Shown here in pieces: positions 1 to 9,853 of a stretch of 64,000 nt of DNA. Made by a program: the position numbers and the translations under genes. Position 1 is the stretch's first letter; each line of letters opens with the position of its first letter. The notes under the pieces are model-generated. The model ran no database searches and was not told the origin of the DNA. It was given only the letters and a program-made list of their open reading frames with translations. The DNA is from Metabacillus schmidteae (GTDB lineage Bacteria > Bacillota > Bacilli > Bacillales > Bacillaceae). The DNA lies in the NCBI RefSeq assembly GCF_903166545.1, contig NZ_CAESCH010000001.1, forward strand, positions 1,368,001 to 1,432,000, written 5' to 3'.

Positions 1-1343
1 GCGTTTATACAGCAGACAGCGGAGACATTTTAATTGAAGGAAAGCCTGTAAGCATTAAAAGCTTTGATGACGCAAAGGCAAATAAGATCTCAATGATCTT
101 CCAAGAATTTAGCTTAGTACCAACCCTTACAGTTGCCCAGAATATTTATTTAACGAGAGAGGATAAGACATCAATTGGGCTTTTAAATGATAAAGAATGT
201 GAGAAAAAAACAGAGGTACTTTTAAAGGAACTAGGGGTGGATATTAAACCATCTGATGTTGTTCATAACCTAGGAGTTGGTTATTGGCAAATGACTGAGA
301 TTGCAAAAGCACTATCTCAGGAAGCGAAAATATTGATTATGGATGAGCCGACCTCTTCGTTAACTCAAACGGAAACGGAAGTATTATTCAAATTCATCAA
401 TCAATTAAAAGCAAAGGGTTATGCGATTATTTATATTTCTCACAGAATGGATGAGATTTTCGAAATTTGTGATCGCATCACGATCTTGCGTGATGGTCAA
501 TATATTACAACCGAGGATTGTAGTGAAACGGATCTTGATACAGTTATTCAGCATATTGTAGGACAAGAGTTTGACCAAGCCTTTGAATATCAGGAGAGGG
601 AATACTCGAAAGAAGCACCGCCGATTTTTGAGGTGAAAAATGTAAGCGCTGGAGATAAGGTTCAAAATATTAATCTTAAAATTCAACCTGGAGAAATAGT
701 TGGAATTGCTGGATTGATGGGAAGTGGTCGAACGGAATTAGTTCGTTGTTTATTTGGAATTGACCCAATAGACAGTGGTGAAATTTACGTTGATGGTCAA
801 AAACGTTCAATCAATTCGGCTAAAGAGGCAATAGATGCAGGCATTGCATTAATTCCCGAGGATCGACGTGTGCAGGGATTGGTTCTAGAACATAGTGTGA
901 AAGACAATATGATTCTTCCAATTTTATCTAAAGTGAACAAAGGATTGTTTATTGATAACAAAAAAGCAAATGAAATAAGTAATCAACTTGTTAAAAAGTT
1001 AAATGTAAAAACTGATGATATCTTTAAAAAATCAGGCTTGTTGTCAGGTGGAAATCAGCAAAAAATTGTTCTTGCAAAATGGTTAGCTAATAATCCGACT
1101 GTTCTTTTGCTTGATGAACCAACTATTGGTGTAGACATTGGGGCAAAAACAGAAATTATTGAAATTATTAGAGAACTAGCAAATAGCGGTAAGGCTATAC
1201 TTGTTATCTCTTCAGAAATCCCGGAACTTCTTGCTATGAGTGATCGTGTCCTTGTGATGCATCAAGGCAAGATAAAAAAGGAACTACAACGAACTGAGAT
1301 TAAATCAGAGGAGGATCTTCAATATGCAATCCAAGGTTTCTAA
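1..1343 (+). CDS. Sugar ABC transporter ATPase (RbsA/MglA type), 5' end cut by window
   Basis: Energises uptake of a sugar-like solute at the membrane. Coding sequence is open from base 3, so the gene begins upstream and the first Walker A motif is outside the window. What remains is the rest of nucleotide-binding domain 1 (degenerate signature LGVGYWQMTEIAKALS, Walker B ILIMDEPTSSL) and a full domain 2 (Walker A GLMGSGRTE, signature LSGGNQQKIVLAKWL, Walker B VLLLDEPTIGVD). This double-domain layout is that of the CUT2 (ribose/galactose/inositol) ATPases. Its 3' end overlaps the permease gene by 20 bases. The partner binding protein lies about 6 kb downstream in the same operon. Confidence 0.93.
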   Translation, partial: VYTADSGDILIEGKPVSIKSFDDAKANKISMIFQEFSLVPTLTVAQNIYLTREDKTSIGLLNDKECEKKTEVLLKELGVDIKPSDVVHNLGVGYWQMTEIAKALSQEAKILIMDEPTSSLTQTETEVLFKFINQLKAKGYAIIYISHRMDEIFEICDRITILRDGQYITTEDCSETDLDTVIQHIVGQEFDQAFEYQEREYSKEAPPIFEVKNVSAGDKVQNINLKIQPGEIVGIAGLMGSGRTELVRCLFGIDPIDSGEIYVDGQKRSINSAKEAIDAGIALIPEDRRVQGLVLEHSVKDNMILPILSKVNKGLFIDNKKANEISNQLVKKLNVKTDDIFKKSGLLSGGNQQKIVLAKWLANNPTVLLLDEPTIGVDIGAKTEIIEIIRELANSGKAILVISSEIPELLAMSDRVLVMHQGKIKKELQRTEIKSEEDLQYAIQGF

Positions 1344-2304
1344 AGTAGAAAAACCAGCATTACCTATGTTTAAAAAATTTGAATGGCGTAACTATATCGT
1401 CTATTTTGCCTTCGTAGGAGTGTTAATTTACTTTTCTATCAATTTATATGATGAAGGGTTTTTATCTTCAAGCAATCTATTAAATATTGTGAGACAAACA
1501 GCAACCATTTCTTTAATGGCACTTGCAATGACATTTGTTATTAGTACAGGTGAAATTGATCTTTCGGTTGGATCAATTGCTGCTTTATCTTCATTAGTTG
1601 GGGCATTAGCTCTACAGGCAGGCTATGGCATCATTGGCGGATTAATCGGTGGTGTTGGTACGGGTATTGTGGTTGGCTTAATTAACGGTTTACTCGTTAC
1701 AAAAGTAGCAATTCCATCTTTCCTAGTAACACTAGGGACAATGGGAGCGATAAAAGGTCTTGCAATGTGGGTAACAGATACAGCTCCAGTTCCAATTGTT
1801 AACTCAAATTTCAACTTTATCTTTGGTTCTGGTGATATTGGTCCAATTCCGGTTTTACTTTTATGGACGGTTGTCTTTACAATCATTGCTCATGTTTTAC
1901 TACGTAAGACGTCTTTTGGAAGACAAGTATTAGCAACTGGTGGTAATGAAAGCGCTGCACGTTTCTCAGGTGTAAAAACAATGAAAATTAAGTTGCTCGT
2001 TTTCTTAGGAACAGGTGCAATGGCTGGTTTAGCGGGACTATTATATGCAGGGCGTATGAATGCAGGACGTTTCTCTTTTGGTGAAGGTGATGAGCTTTCT
2101 GTCATTGCAGCTGTAATTCTAGGAGGGACAAGCCTATTTGGTGGAGTGGGAACAATTGTTGGAACTCTTGTTGGCTCTCTAATGATTGGAACAATTAATA
2201 ATGGATTGATCATTATGGGTCTTGATGTTAGTCAGCAGATGATTATTAAAGGAATCATTATCATCTTAGCTGTGGCTTTCGGTAAAAAAGCAATTAAGAG
2301 ATAA
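1324..2304 (+). CDS. Sugar ABC transporter permease (RbsC type)
   Basis: Membrane subunit of the CUT2 transporter, 326 aa, the usual length for RbsC-like permeases. Hydrophobic segments run through most of the protein after a short basic N-terminus; the central stretch with MALAMTFVISTGEIDLSVGS is typical of the family (BPD_transp_2). The ATG at 1324 follows a GAGGAGG site and lies inside the end of the ATPase gene, so the two are translationally coupled. The operon context (Gfo/Idh, sugar isomerase-like proteins) suggests an unusual sugar or cyclitol rather than ribose, since no ribokinase or RbsD is present. Confidence 0.93.
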   Translation: MQSKVSKVEKPALPMFKKFEWRNYIVYFAFVGVLIYFSINLYDEGFLSSSNLLNIVRQTATISLMALAMTFVISTGEIDLSVGSIAALSSLVGALALQAGYGIIGGLIGGVGTGIVVGLINGLLVTKVAIPSFLVTLGTMGAIKGLAMWVTDTAPVPIVNSNFNFIFGSGDIGPIPVLLLWTVVFTIIAHVLLRKTSFGRQVLATGGNESAARFSGVKTMKIKLLVFLGTGAMAGLAGLLYAGRMNAGRFSFGEGDELSVIAAVILGGTSLFGGVGTIVGTLVGSLMIGTINNGLIIMGLDVSQQMIIKGIIIILAVAFGKKAIKR

Positions 2305-2354
2305 ATAGAGAAAAGAAATCATCAAGAAAAAATGACAGAACAGGAGGATGAAAC

Positions 2355-3533
2355 ATGAAAAAAATAAAGGTAGGGATTATTGGTACAGGTTTTATTGGGC
2401 CAACTCATATCGAAGCAATTAGAAGACTTGGATTTGTAGAAGTGGTTGCATTAGCAGAAACAAGCCAAGAGCAAGCTGAAACTAAAGCTGCTGAACTCGG
2501 CATTCCACTTGCTTATGGTGATTACCGCGAAATGCTTAAAAATGACGAGATCCAGGTTGTGCATAATTGCACACCAAATCACGTCCACTTTACGATAAAT
2601 AAGGACATCATTTTAGCCGGTAAACATGTGGTATCTGAAAAGCCGTTAGCAATGAATAGCGAAGAGTCAGGGGAGCTGTTGGCTCTGGCTCAAACAAAGG
2701 GTGTTGTTCATGGTGTGAATTTTAATTATAGACAGCATGCAAGTGTGCAAAATTTACAAGCCATGATTACAAACGGTGATTTAGGAAAGGTCAACTTGGT
2801 GCATGGAAGCTATCTACAAGATTGGTTATTATATGAAACGGATTTTAACTGGAGATTAGCTCCAGAAGTAGGGGGGAAATCCCGTGCTGTAGCAGATATC
2901 GGCTCACATTGGTGTGACACGGTTCAATATGTAACAGGGAAAAAAATTGTAGAAGTTTTTGCTGATCTTGCCACGGTTATCCCCGTAAGAAAGAAAGCAA
3001 CATCTGGCAGTAATACGTTCAGTGCAGCTAGTCATGAAGAGCAGGATTATGAGGATGTTGCCATCAATACGGAGGATTATGCATCTGTACTAGTTCGTTT
3101 TGAGGATGGCTCAAAAGGCGTTTTCACCGTATCACAAGTAAGTGCGGGAAGAAAAAATAGATTGAGCTTTGAAATCGATGCTAGTAAGAGCTCAGTATTT
3201 TGGAATCAAGAGGAACCGGAAAAATTGTGGATTGGTCACCGTGACAAGCCAAACGAAATCCTATTAGCTGATCCAAGCTTATTCTCGGCAGCAGCAAAAT
3301 CTGCAATTCATCATCCAGGCGGACATAATGAGGGCTGGCCAGATGCGTTAAAAAATATGATGCAAAACTTTTATACATTTATTAGAGAAGGGAAAAGTCT
3401 TAAAACAGATAAGCCTAACTTTGCCACGTTTGAAGATGGTCACTTATCAATGTGTATTACTGATGCTATCTTAGAAAGTCACAAACAGCAGAAATGGGTG
3501 AAGGTCAAGCAAGAAAAGGAGGTCTACTCATGA
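2355..3533 (+). CDS. Gfo/Idh/MocA-family NAD(P)-dependent oxidoreductase
   Basis: 392 aa. N-terminal Rossmann domain with GIIGTGFIGPTHIEA, then the family's catalytic lysine in SEKPLAMN near residue 97, and the C-terminal alpha/beta domain with DIGSHWCD carrying the usual active-site Asp/His. Such enzymes oxidise or reduce a ring hydroxyl/keto group on sugars or cyclitols. ATG at 2355 follows AGGAGG. The stop overlaps the next start (ATGA at 3530-3533). If the operon is a levoglucosan-like pathway this is a candidate for the final keto-glucose reductase (LgdC-like role); that assignment is inference. Confidence 0.88.
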   Translation: MKKIKVGIIGTGFIGPTHIEAIRRLGFVEVVALAETSQEQAETKAAELGIPLAYGDYREMLKNDEIQVVHNCTPNHVHFTINKDIILAGKHVVSEKPLAMNSEESGELLALAQTKGVVHGVNFNYRQHASVQNLQAMITNGDLGKVNLVHGSYLQDWLLYETDFNWRLAPEVGGKSRAVADIGSHWCDTVQYVTGKKIVEVFADLATVIPVRKKATSGSNTFSAASHEEQDYEDVAINTEDYASVLVRFEDGSKGVFTVSQVSAGRKNRLSFEIDASKSSVFWNQEEPEKLWIGHRDKPNEILLADPSLFSAAAKSAIHHPGGHNEGWPDALKNMMQNFYTFIREGKSLKTDKPNFATFEDGHLSMCITDAILESHKQQKWVKVKQEKEVYS

Positions 3534-4498
3534 AACTAGGTGTTTTTACACCACTTTATCAAAACCTCCCGTTTGAAATGATGCTGGATAAAGTGAAGGA
3601 AATGGGATTAGAAACAGTTGAGCTTGGAACAGGAAATTATCCTGGTAACCATCATTGTGATCCAGATGAATTACTTCAATCACCTGAAAAAGCAAAGAGG
3701 TTCATGAGAGCGATTGAAAGCAGAGGATTATCCATTAGTGGACTTAGTTTCCATGGGAATCCTCTGCACCCTAATAAGAAGGTAGCCAATGATTCACATG
3801 AGGTGTGGAGAAAAACAGTTCTCCTAGCTGAAAAATTAGAAATACCTGTTGTAAATGGATTTTCCGGATGTCCTGGAGATCATAATGAAGCAAAAAATCC
3901 AAACTGGGTAACATGCTCTTGGCCGCCCGAATTTACAGAGGTTTTAAACTGGCAGTGGAATGAAGTGGTGACTCCTTACTGGAAGGAAGAAGCGAAGTTT
4001 GCCAGATCACGTGGTATTCAAGTTGCTTTTGAAATGCATCCTGGATTTGTCGTTTATAACCCTGAAACATTGCTAAAGTTACGAGAACATGCTGGGGATA
4101 ACATCGGAGCAAATTTTGATCCAAGTCATTTAGTTTGGCAAGGAATCGATCCGATTGCAGCGATTAAAAAGCTTGGACGTGAAAATGCGATCTTCCATTT
4201 CCATGCAAAGGACACCTATTTGGATAGAGAAAACATAAAAGTAAATGGTGTTTTAGATACGAAGCACTACAGTGAGATTTTAGATCGATCATGGACATTT
4301 CGATCAGTTGGATATGGACATGAAGAGAAATTATGGAAAGACATGATTAGTACATTGCGAGCAGTTGGTTATGATTATGTGATCTCAATTGAACATGAAG
4401 ATATGCTGGCTTCGACTGATGAAGGACTAAAAAAAGCAATCTCTCTATTAAAAGGAGCCATGTTTAAAGAAGAGCTAACTGAAATGTGGTGGGCTTAA
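3530..4498 (+). CDS. Sugar phosphate isomerase/epimerase-like TIM-barrel protein 1
   Basis: 322 aa counted from ATG 3530, which has AAAGGAGG seven bases upstream and overlaps the preceding stop; an in-frame ATG at 3494 lies inside the previous gene and lacks a ribosome site. Xylose-isomerase-like TIM barrel (AP_endonuc_2 family) with metal-ligand-like residues in AFEMHPG, NFDPSHL, FHFHAKDTY and ISIEHED. Despite the family name, members also act as dehydratases or hydratases on keto-sugars. It sits directly behind the first Gfo/Idh gene, a pairing typical of keto-glycoside degradation clusters. Confidence 0.88.
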   Translation: MKLGVFTPLYQNLPFEMMLDKVKEMGLETVELGTGNYPGNHHCDPDELLQSPEKAKRFMRAIESRGLSISGLSFHGNPLHPNKKVANDSHEVWRKTVLLAEKLEIPVVNGFSGCPGDHNEAKNPNWVTCSWPPEFTEVLNWQWNEVVTPYWKEEAKFARSRGIQVAFEMHPGFVVYNPETLLKLREHAGDNIGANFDPSHLVWQGIDPIAAIKKLGRENAIFHFHAKDTYLDRENIKVNGVLDTKHYSEILDRSWTFRSVGYGHEEKLWKDMISTLRAVGYDYVISIEHEDMLASTDEGLKKAISLLKGAMFKEELTEMWWA

Positions 4499-4534
4499 TA
4501 AAAGCAAACATTCAACAATGGAGGCGAAACAACA

Positions 4535-5563
4535 ATGTCAATGAAGGCTGTTTTTTTCCCAGGAGATAAAAAAGTAGAAATTCGTGAGGTAGACATTCCA
4601 ACTCCTGGTCAGGGAGAAGTGTTAATTCAGTTAAAAGCATCCGCTATATGCCGTAGTGATATGAGCTTATACCATGGTACGTCTGTATTTGAAGGGACAA
4701 AAACAGGTTGTACGGTTCCAGGTCACGAGCCGGCAGGTGTGATTACAGGTGTAGGTCCAGGAGTGACAAAATTCCAAGAAGGAGATCGAGTAGCTGTTTA
4801 CTTAGCACTAGGCTGTGGTGAGTGTGCACATTGTAAGAGTGGCTACAAAATGTTCTGTAAGGACTTTAAATGTATTGGCTTTGACTCTCATGGTGGTGAT
4901 GCAGATTATATGGTTGTTCCAGCTGAAAATTGCATGAGATTACCTGATAGTATGAGCTTTGTTACAGCTGCTGTATCGACGGATGCAGTGGGGACTCTCT
5001 ACCATGCTCAAAAAAGAATGAACATATCTGGAAAAGATACGCTCGTTATTTTTGGGATGGGACCTATGGGTGGAGCTGGAGTAATGATTGCAAAAGGCTT
5101 AGGCGCAACTGTTATTGCCGTTGATATGCTTGATGAACGCCTAGAATTAGCAAAAGATCTAGGTGCTGATTACACAATTAATGGAAAAGAATTTAATGTA
5201 CAAGAAGAGATTAATCGCATTACAAATGGAGCAGGTGCTGATGCAGCAATCGATTGCTCTGGAAGTCCTTATGCTGAAAATGATGCCCTAGATTGTGTGA
5301 AAGCTCATGGACGTGTGGCATTCATTGGTGAAAGCAAGGAAACAACCATTAAACCAAGCCAACAATTAATCCGTAAACAAACTACTGTTATGGGCTCATG
5401 GTATTTCCCAATTCAAGAATTTGATGAAATTACAGAATTTATTGTGAGAAAAAATCTACCTGTTGAAAAACTAGTCACACATACGTTCAAGCTTGAAGAA
5501 GCAGCAGATGCATTCCGTATGTTTGATGAAAGAAAGACAGAAAAAGCTGTGTTTGTTTGGTGA
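4535..5563 (+). CDS. Zinc-dependent alcohol dehydrogenase (MDR family)
   Basis: 342 aa. N-terminal GroES-like domain with the catalytic zinc site (Cys in AICRSD, His/Glu in PGHEP) and the four-cysteine structural zinc lobe in GCGECAHCKSGYKMFC. Rossmann domain with FGMGPMGGAG near residues 175-185. Likely oxidises a secondary alcohol of a polyol or sugar with NAD. RBS TGGAGG precedes ATG 4535 (an ATG two codons later is also possible). The gene lies between two isomerase-like genes, so its substrate is probably an intermediate of this operon. Substrate not recognisable from sequence. Confidence 0.9.
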   Translation: MSMKAVFFPGDKKVEIREVDIPTPGQGEVLIQLKASAICRSDMSLYHGTSVFEGTKTGCTVPGHEPAGVITGVGPGVTKFQEGDRVAVYLALGCGECAHCKSGYKMFCKDFKCIGFDSHGGDADYMVVPAENCMRLPDSMSFVTAAVSTDAVGTLYHAQKRMNISGKDTLVIFGMGPMGGAGVMIAKGLGATVIAVDMLDERLELAKDLGADYTINGKEFNVQEEINRITNGAGADAAIDCSGSPYAENDALDCVKAHGRVAFIGESKETTIKPSQQLIRKQTTVMGSWYFPIQEFDEITEFIVRKNLPVEKLVTHTFKLEEAADAFRMFDERKTEKAVFVW

Positions 5564-5637
5564 AAACAGAGAAGAGGGTTACTGACATTACTTTTTTAGG
5601 CCCCTACTATTCTCTAATAATTAGGAGTTGATGATGT

Positions 5638-6480
5638 ATGTTAAAGGGCATTTCTTTCAATACATGGGTTTATAGTAGTTTTCCAGCTTGGGTACCTTCT
5701 TATCCACTAGAGGAAGTAATAAACCGTTTATCATCATTTGGTTATGATGCAATTGAAATTGGCTGCGCAAGTCCTCATGCTTGGCCAGATTATTTATCAG
5801 CAGAGAGAAGACAAGAAATATTTAATCTATTAAAAGAAAAAAACTTAAAAGTTTCAGCTATGCTACCAGCTCCAGGTGGTGGACCTGGTATGAATCCAAG
5901 CTCACCAATTAAAGAGGAAAGAGAATTTACGATTCAGCATTATAAAGATGTTGTTAAATTAGCACATGATTGGGAATGTCCAACTGTTATGTGGATTGCC
6001 GGATGGGTACCATTTGGGACATCACAGCAGGATGCATGGAATTATAGCTTAGAAGGTTTAAAAGAAGTTGCAAATTATGCAAAAGATCTTGGCATCACGT
6101 TAGTTGTTGAACCTACTCCTGCTGATAGTAATTTAATAGAAACTGCTGATGATGCACTTCTTTTAGCCGAGGAATCAGAAATGGATAATGTGAAAGTAAT
6201 GTTTGATACATTCCATGCACTTTATCGAAATGAAGTACCTAGTGACTATGTTTATCGCATGAAGGAAAAATTACACCATGTTCATATTTCGGACAATGAT
6301 CGCCTTCCTCCAGGACAAGGAAGATGTGACTTTGATGCGGTGTTAAAAGCATTAAAGGACATTAATTATGATGGATATCTTTCAATGGAAGTTGGTTTCC
6401 ATTCTAGACAGTCAGAACCAGATTGGTACGCAAAAACATCAATTGAATTCTTAAAACAAAAGATATCTGAAATCTACTAA
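5638..6480 (+). CDS. Sugar phosphate isomerase/epimerase-like TIM-barrel protein 2
   Basis: 280 aa, compact xylose-isomerase-like TIM barrel. Metal/acid residues visible in VVEPTP (Glu), MFDTFHA (Asp, His), HVHISDND (His) and LSMEVG (Glu), the order seen in ketose 3-epimerases and in the elimination/hydration enzymes of 3-keto-glycoside pathways. ATG at 5638 is preceded by TTAGGAGTTG; two other ATGs at 5631 and 5634 are in other frames. About 75 bases separate it from the dehydrogenase upstream. Exact reaction unknown. Confidence 0.87.
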   Translation: MLKGISFNTWVYSSFPAWVPSYPLEEVINRLSSFGYDAIEIGCASPHAWPDYLSAERRQEIFNLLKEKNLKVSAMLPAPGGGPGMNPSSPIKEEREFTIQHYKDVVKLAHDWECPTVMWIAGWVPFGTSQQDAWNYSLEGLKEVANYAKDLGITLVVEPTPADSNLIETADDALLLAEESEMDNVKVMFDTFHALYRNEVPSDYVYRMKEKLHHVHISDNDRLPPGQGRCDFDAVLKALKDINYDGYLSMEVGFHSRQSEPDWYAKTSIEFLKQKISEIY

Positions 6481-6490
6481 GAACTAAGGT

Positions 6491-6517
6491 GGTGGATTCT
6501 ATATGTTAGAATCCACC
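6491..6517 (+). other. Intraoperonic 10-bp hairpin
   Basis: GGTGGATTCT (6491-6500) pairs perfectly with AGAATCCACC (6508-6517) across a 7-nt loop. No run of T follows, so it is more likely an mRNA processing or stability element between two isomerase genes than a terminator. Confidence 0.6.
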
Positions 6518-6597
6518 GTAAGTCTACTGTTGCATTACTCAGCCCTTTAGAGAGGTGAGTATTGGTCAATATAATCATTTGAATTAGGAGGAACATG

Positions 6598-7419
6598 ATG
6601 AAGTTAGGTTATCAAACGAACACTTGGGGAGGCGTAATTGGCCATCCTGCAGGTGTAACGTCAGTAAAAGATGCATACTATCTTGCAAATGGATCAACGG
6701 AAGCAGCATTGAAAGATATTGCCGCAGCAGGTTACAAGGGTTTTGAACTTTTTGATGGAAACCTTATGCAATATAAAGGGAAAGAAGAAGAGTTTAAAAG
6801 CTTGATTGAAGAGCATTCACTAGACTTTATCGGAGTTTATACTGGTGGGAACTTTATCTTTCCGGACATTTTAGAAGATGAATTAATGAAAATTGAAGAA
6901 GTTGCTGCTCTAGCATCTACTCTAGGAGCAGAGCACCTAGTTGTTGGTGGAGGAGCAATTCGAGCTAAAGGTATTTTAGAGAGCGATTACAGAGATTTAG
7001 GTGAAGCATTAAATAAGGTCAGTCATATTGCTGAAAAATATGGGCTTATTGCAAGCTACCATCCACACTTAGGTACTTGTGTGCAGTCACCGGAACAATT
7101 AGATAAATTAATGCCATTAACTGTCATTAACTTATGTCCTGACACTGCACACATTGAAGCAGGTGGGGGGGATCCGGTAGACATCATTAAAAAATATATT
7201 GATCGTATTCAATATGTTCATTTTAAGGATTATCAAAATGGAGAATTTTTACCATTAGGTGAAGGAAACCAAGAATTTGATGAAATGGTAAGAGTGTTAG
7301 AAGAAGTTCAATATGATGGGTGGATAACAGTTGAACTTGATAGCTACGAAGATCCAAAGGCTGGTGCAGACATTAGCCGTAAATATCTTTCGAAATATGA
7401 ATCTTTGACATCAATATAA
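6598..7419 (+). CDS. Sugar phosphate isomerase/epimerase-like TIM-barrel protein 3
   Basis: 273 aa from ATG 6598, six bases after AGGAGG; ATG 6595 is only three bases from it and less likely. TIM barrel beginning MKLGYQTNTWGG; metal-ligand motifs include SYHPHLGT, CPDTAHIEAGG, VHFKDY and TVELDSY. The protein is close in layout to inosose-dehydratase/hydratase-type members (IolE-like) rather than to phosphosugar epimerases. Third member of its family in this operon. Followed by the lipoprotein gene with a gap of under 30 bases. Confidence 0.87.
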   Translation: MKLGYQTNTWGGVIGHPAGVTSVKDAYYLANGSTEAALKDIAAAGYKGFELFDGNLMQYKGKEEEFKSLIEEHSLDFIGVYTGGNFIFPDILEDELMKIEEVAALASTLGAEHLVVGGGAIRAKGILESDYRDLGEALNKVSHIAEKYGLIASYHPHLGTCVQSPEQLDKLMPLTVINLCPDTAHIEAGGGDPVDIIKKYIDRIQYVHFKDYQNGEFLPLGEGNQEFDEMVRVLEEVQYDGWITVELDSYEDPKAGADISRKYLSKYESLTSI

Positions 7420-7446
7420 AGATTGTCCAAAACAAGGGGGCACATT

Positions 7447-8625
7447 ATGAAAAAGTTACTTTCTATTTTATCTATGGTTTCGTTAGCGACAATGCTAGGT
7501 CTTGCAGGATGCAGCCAAGGAAGTTCTACTACCTCTGAAACAAGTGATCAAGATCAAGGTTCAACAGAAGAAGTCGCAACAGAAGTATCTGGTCCTATCG
7601 CTATTAATCAGGAAATTCCTGATCAAGAAATCTTAAGTAAAGGGCCTGATGGAGAGTCGGCTGTGTCAGCAAAAACACTTGAGCTAACAGAAGAGGAAGT
7701 TCAAAAGATTAAAGAAGGTAACTATAAGGCAGCCATTGTTATGCACTATGCTGGAAATGACTGGGCTACAGCACAAATTGAAGGGTTGAAAGCAACATTT
7801 GCCAGAATGGGAATTGAGGTAGTAGCAGTAACAGACGCGCAATTTAAAGCAGAAAAACAAGTATCAGATATTGAAACAGTATTAGCTAAAGATCCAGATA
7901 TCATCGTTGGGATCCCTGTTGATCCTGTGTCTACAGCATCGGCATTTAAGAAAGCGACCGATGCGGGAGTAAAAGTGGTATTTATGGATAATAAGCCAAA
8001 TAATTTAGAAGCTGGTAAGGATTATGTAAGCGTTGTATCCGCTGATAACTATGGAAATGGAGTTCAGGCAGCTGAAATAATGGCAGAAGAATTAGGTGGG
8101 AAAGGGAATATCGGTGTTGTCTATCATGATGCAGATTACTTTGTTACAAAACAACGTGTTGAAGCATTTGAGAAAACAATAACAGAAAAATATCCAGACA
8201 TTGAAATCGTAGAGCGTGGTGGAATTGTGGCACCGAACGATGGAGAAAAAGTCGCTTCAGGTATGTTAACAAAGAACCCTAATCTTGATGGCATGTTTGT
8301 CGTTTGGGATGTTCCTGCAGAGGGGGCATTAGCGGCAGCACGGACAGCTGGAAGAAATGACCTAGTTATCACAACAATTGACTTAGGAACAACAGTTGCC
8401 ATTGATATTGCTTCAGATGGAATGATTAAAGGCTTAGGCGCACAGCTTCCATATGATCAAGGAATATCAGAAGCGATTTTAGCTGGATATGGTTTGCTTG
8501 GAAAAGAAGCACCTGCATATGTAGCAGTTCCCGCATTAAAAGTAACACCGGATAATGTATTAGATTCTTGGAAACTTGTTTATTCAAAAGAAGCTCCAGA
8601 TACGATTCAAGAAGCTGCAAAATAA
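7447..8625 (+). CDS. Sugar ABC transporter substrate-binding lipoprotein (RbsB-like)
   Basis: 392 aa from ATG 7447, behind AAGGGGG; the upstream in-frame TTG 7423 has no ribosome site and would spoil the signal peptide. Signal peptide with lipobox LAGC (lipid-anchored outside the membrane), a Ser/Thr/Glu-rich linker to about residue 60, then a periplasmic-binding-protein type I fold (PBP domain 4). It should capture the solute for the ATPase/permease pair at the start of the operon. The linker insert and the unusual placement far from the other subunits are notable. Confidence 0.9.
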   Translation: MKKLLSILSMVSLATMLGLAGCSQGSSTTSETSDQDQGSTEEVATEVSGPIAINQEIPDQEILSKGPDGESAVSAKTLELTEEEVQKIKEGNYKAAIVMHYAGNDWATAQIEGLKATFARMGIEVVAVTDAQFKAEKQVSDIETVLAKDPDIIVGIPVDPVSTASAFKKATDAGVKVVFMDNKPNNLEAGKDYVSVVSADNYGNGVQAAEIMAEELGGKGNIGVVYHDADYFVTKQRVEAFEKTITEKYPDIEIVERGGIVAPNDGEKVASGMLTKNPNLDGMFVVWDVPAEGALAAARTAGRNDLVITTIDLGTTVAIDIASDGMIKGLGAQLPYDQGISEAILAGYGLLGKEAPAYVAVPALKVTPDNVLDSWKLVYSKEAPDTIQEAAK

Positions 8626-8656
8626 TAAAAGACAAAATTAATTGGAGGGAATAAAT

Positions 8657-9841
8657 ATGAAAAAATTAAACGTAGGAATGATTGGCGGAGGATTTATGGG
8701 AAAGGCACATGCTCTTGCTTACGCGGGAATGCCAATGTTTTTTTGGCCGGCACCTGCTGTCCCACATCGTCACACGCTTGTCGACGTGACAGATGAAATT
8801 GCAAAAGAAGCAGCAGCAAAATTAGGTTTTGATAATTACTCATCTAACTGGAGAGAGGTAGTAGAAAATCCAGAGATCGACATTATTGATATAGTGACAC
8901 CAAATAATTCACATGCTGAAATTGCCATAGCTGCAGCAAAAGCTGGTAAACATGTAATCTGTGAAAAACCTTTAGCTAGAGATGCTGCCGAAACAAAAAC
9001 AATGTTAGAAGCAGTAGAAGCAGCAGGTGTAAAGCATATGGTTGCTTTTAACTACAGAAGAACACCAGCTGTTGCACTTGCAAAAAAATATATTGAAGAA
9101 GGTAGAATTGGAAACATTTTGAACTTCCGTGGAACATATCTTCAAGATTGGTCTGCAGATCCTAATTCACCATTATCATGGCGCTTCCAAAAGGAAATTG
9201 CAGGATCAGGTGCATTAGGTGACATTGGTACACATGTTATTGATTTTGCCCGCTACTTAGTTGGGGAAATCACTGATGTCAATGCCGTATCAAAAACGTG
9301 GATCCCAGAAAGACCAGTTCAATCAGGCGGCGCAGACAAATTAGGAACTGTAAAAAGTGCAGGAGATGTTCCTAAAGGTAAAGTAGACGTAGATGATGAA
9401 ATCACAACATTAGTCAAATTTGAAAATGGTGCAGTTGGAAGCATTGAAGCAACTCGTAATGCATGGGGACGCAATAACTTTCTAACATTTGAAATTCACG
9501 GTGATAAAGGCTCTATCTACTTCAACTATGAGCGTCGTGATGAACTTCAAGTCTGCTTCTCAGACGATCCAGGAGATGCAAAAGGGTTCAGAACTGTTTA
9601 CACTGGACCAGCGCATCCGTACGGTGAGGGCTTATGGCCAATTCCTGCGTTAGGGATTGGTTACGGTGAAACAAAAATTATTGAAGCGTATGACTTTATT
9701 AAATCAATTGTGGATGATACAACAGTTTCTCCTAACTTTGATGATGGATATCGAATTGCTGTTATTAGTGATGCGATTCTTGAATCAGCTGAAAAAGGTC
9801 AGTGGGTGAATCTTGAAAAAGTACCTGCAAAAACAAATTAA
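8657..9841 (+). CDS. Gfo/Idh/MocA oxidoreductase, levoglucosan dehydrogenase-like
   Basis: 394 aa from ATG 8657 (GGAGGG upstream; in-frame TTG 8642 overlaps the ribosome site). Rossmann GMIGGGFMGKAHALAYA, the aromatic-rich segment MPMFFWPAPAVP, catalytic lysine in CEKPLARD, active-site Asp/His in GDIGTHVIDFA. From memory of the family, the FFWPAP segment and the DWSADPNSPLSWRFQ stretch are characteristic of LgdA-type enzymes, which oxidise C3 of levoglucosan with NAD; I could not run a comparison. Last gene of the operon, followed by a strong terminator. Confidence 0.87.
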   Translation: MKKLNVGMIGGGFMGKAHALAYAGMPMFFWPAPAVPHRHTLVDVTDEIAKEAAAKLGFDNYSSNWREVVENPEIDIIDIVTPNNSHAEIAIAAAKAGKHVICEKPLARDAAETKTMLEAVEAAGVKHMVAFNYRRTPAVALAKKYIEEGRIGNILNFRGTYLQDWSADPNSPLSWRFQKEIAGSGALGDIGTHVIDFARYLVGEITDVNAVSKTWIPERPVQSGGADKLGTVKSAGDVPKGKVDVDDEITTLVKFENGAVGSIEATRNAWGRNNFLTFEIHGDKGSIYFNYERRDELQVCFSDDPGDAKGFRTVYTGPAHPYGEGLWPIPALGIGYGETKIIEAYDFIKSIVDDTTVSPNFDDGYRIAVISDAILESAEKGQWVNLEKVPAKTN

Positions 9842-9853
9842 GTTTTCACATCG

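Noticed and set aside
1623..2213. Long antisense ORFs opposite the sugar permease and similar ORFs opposite other membrane genes
   Set aside because: Proline/isoleucine-rich shadows of hydrophobic coding sequence, no ribosome sites, opposite clearly real genes.
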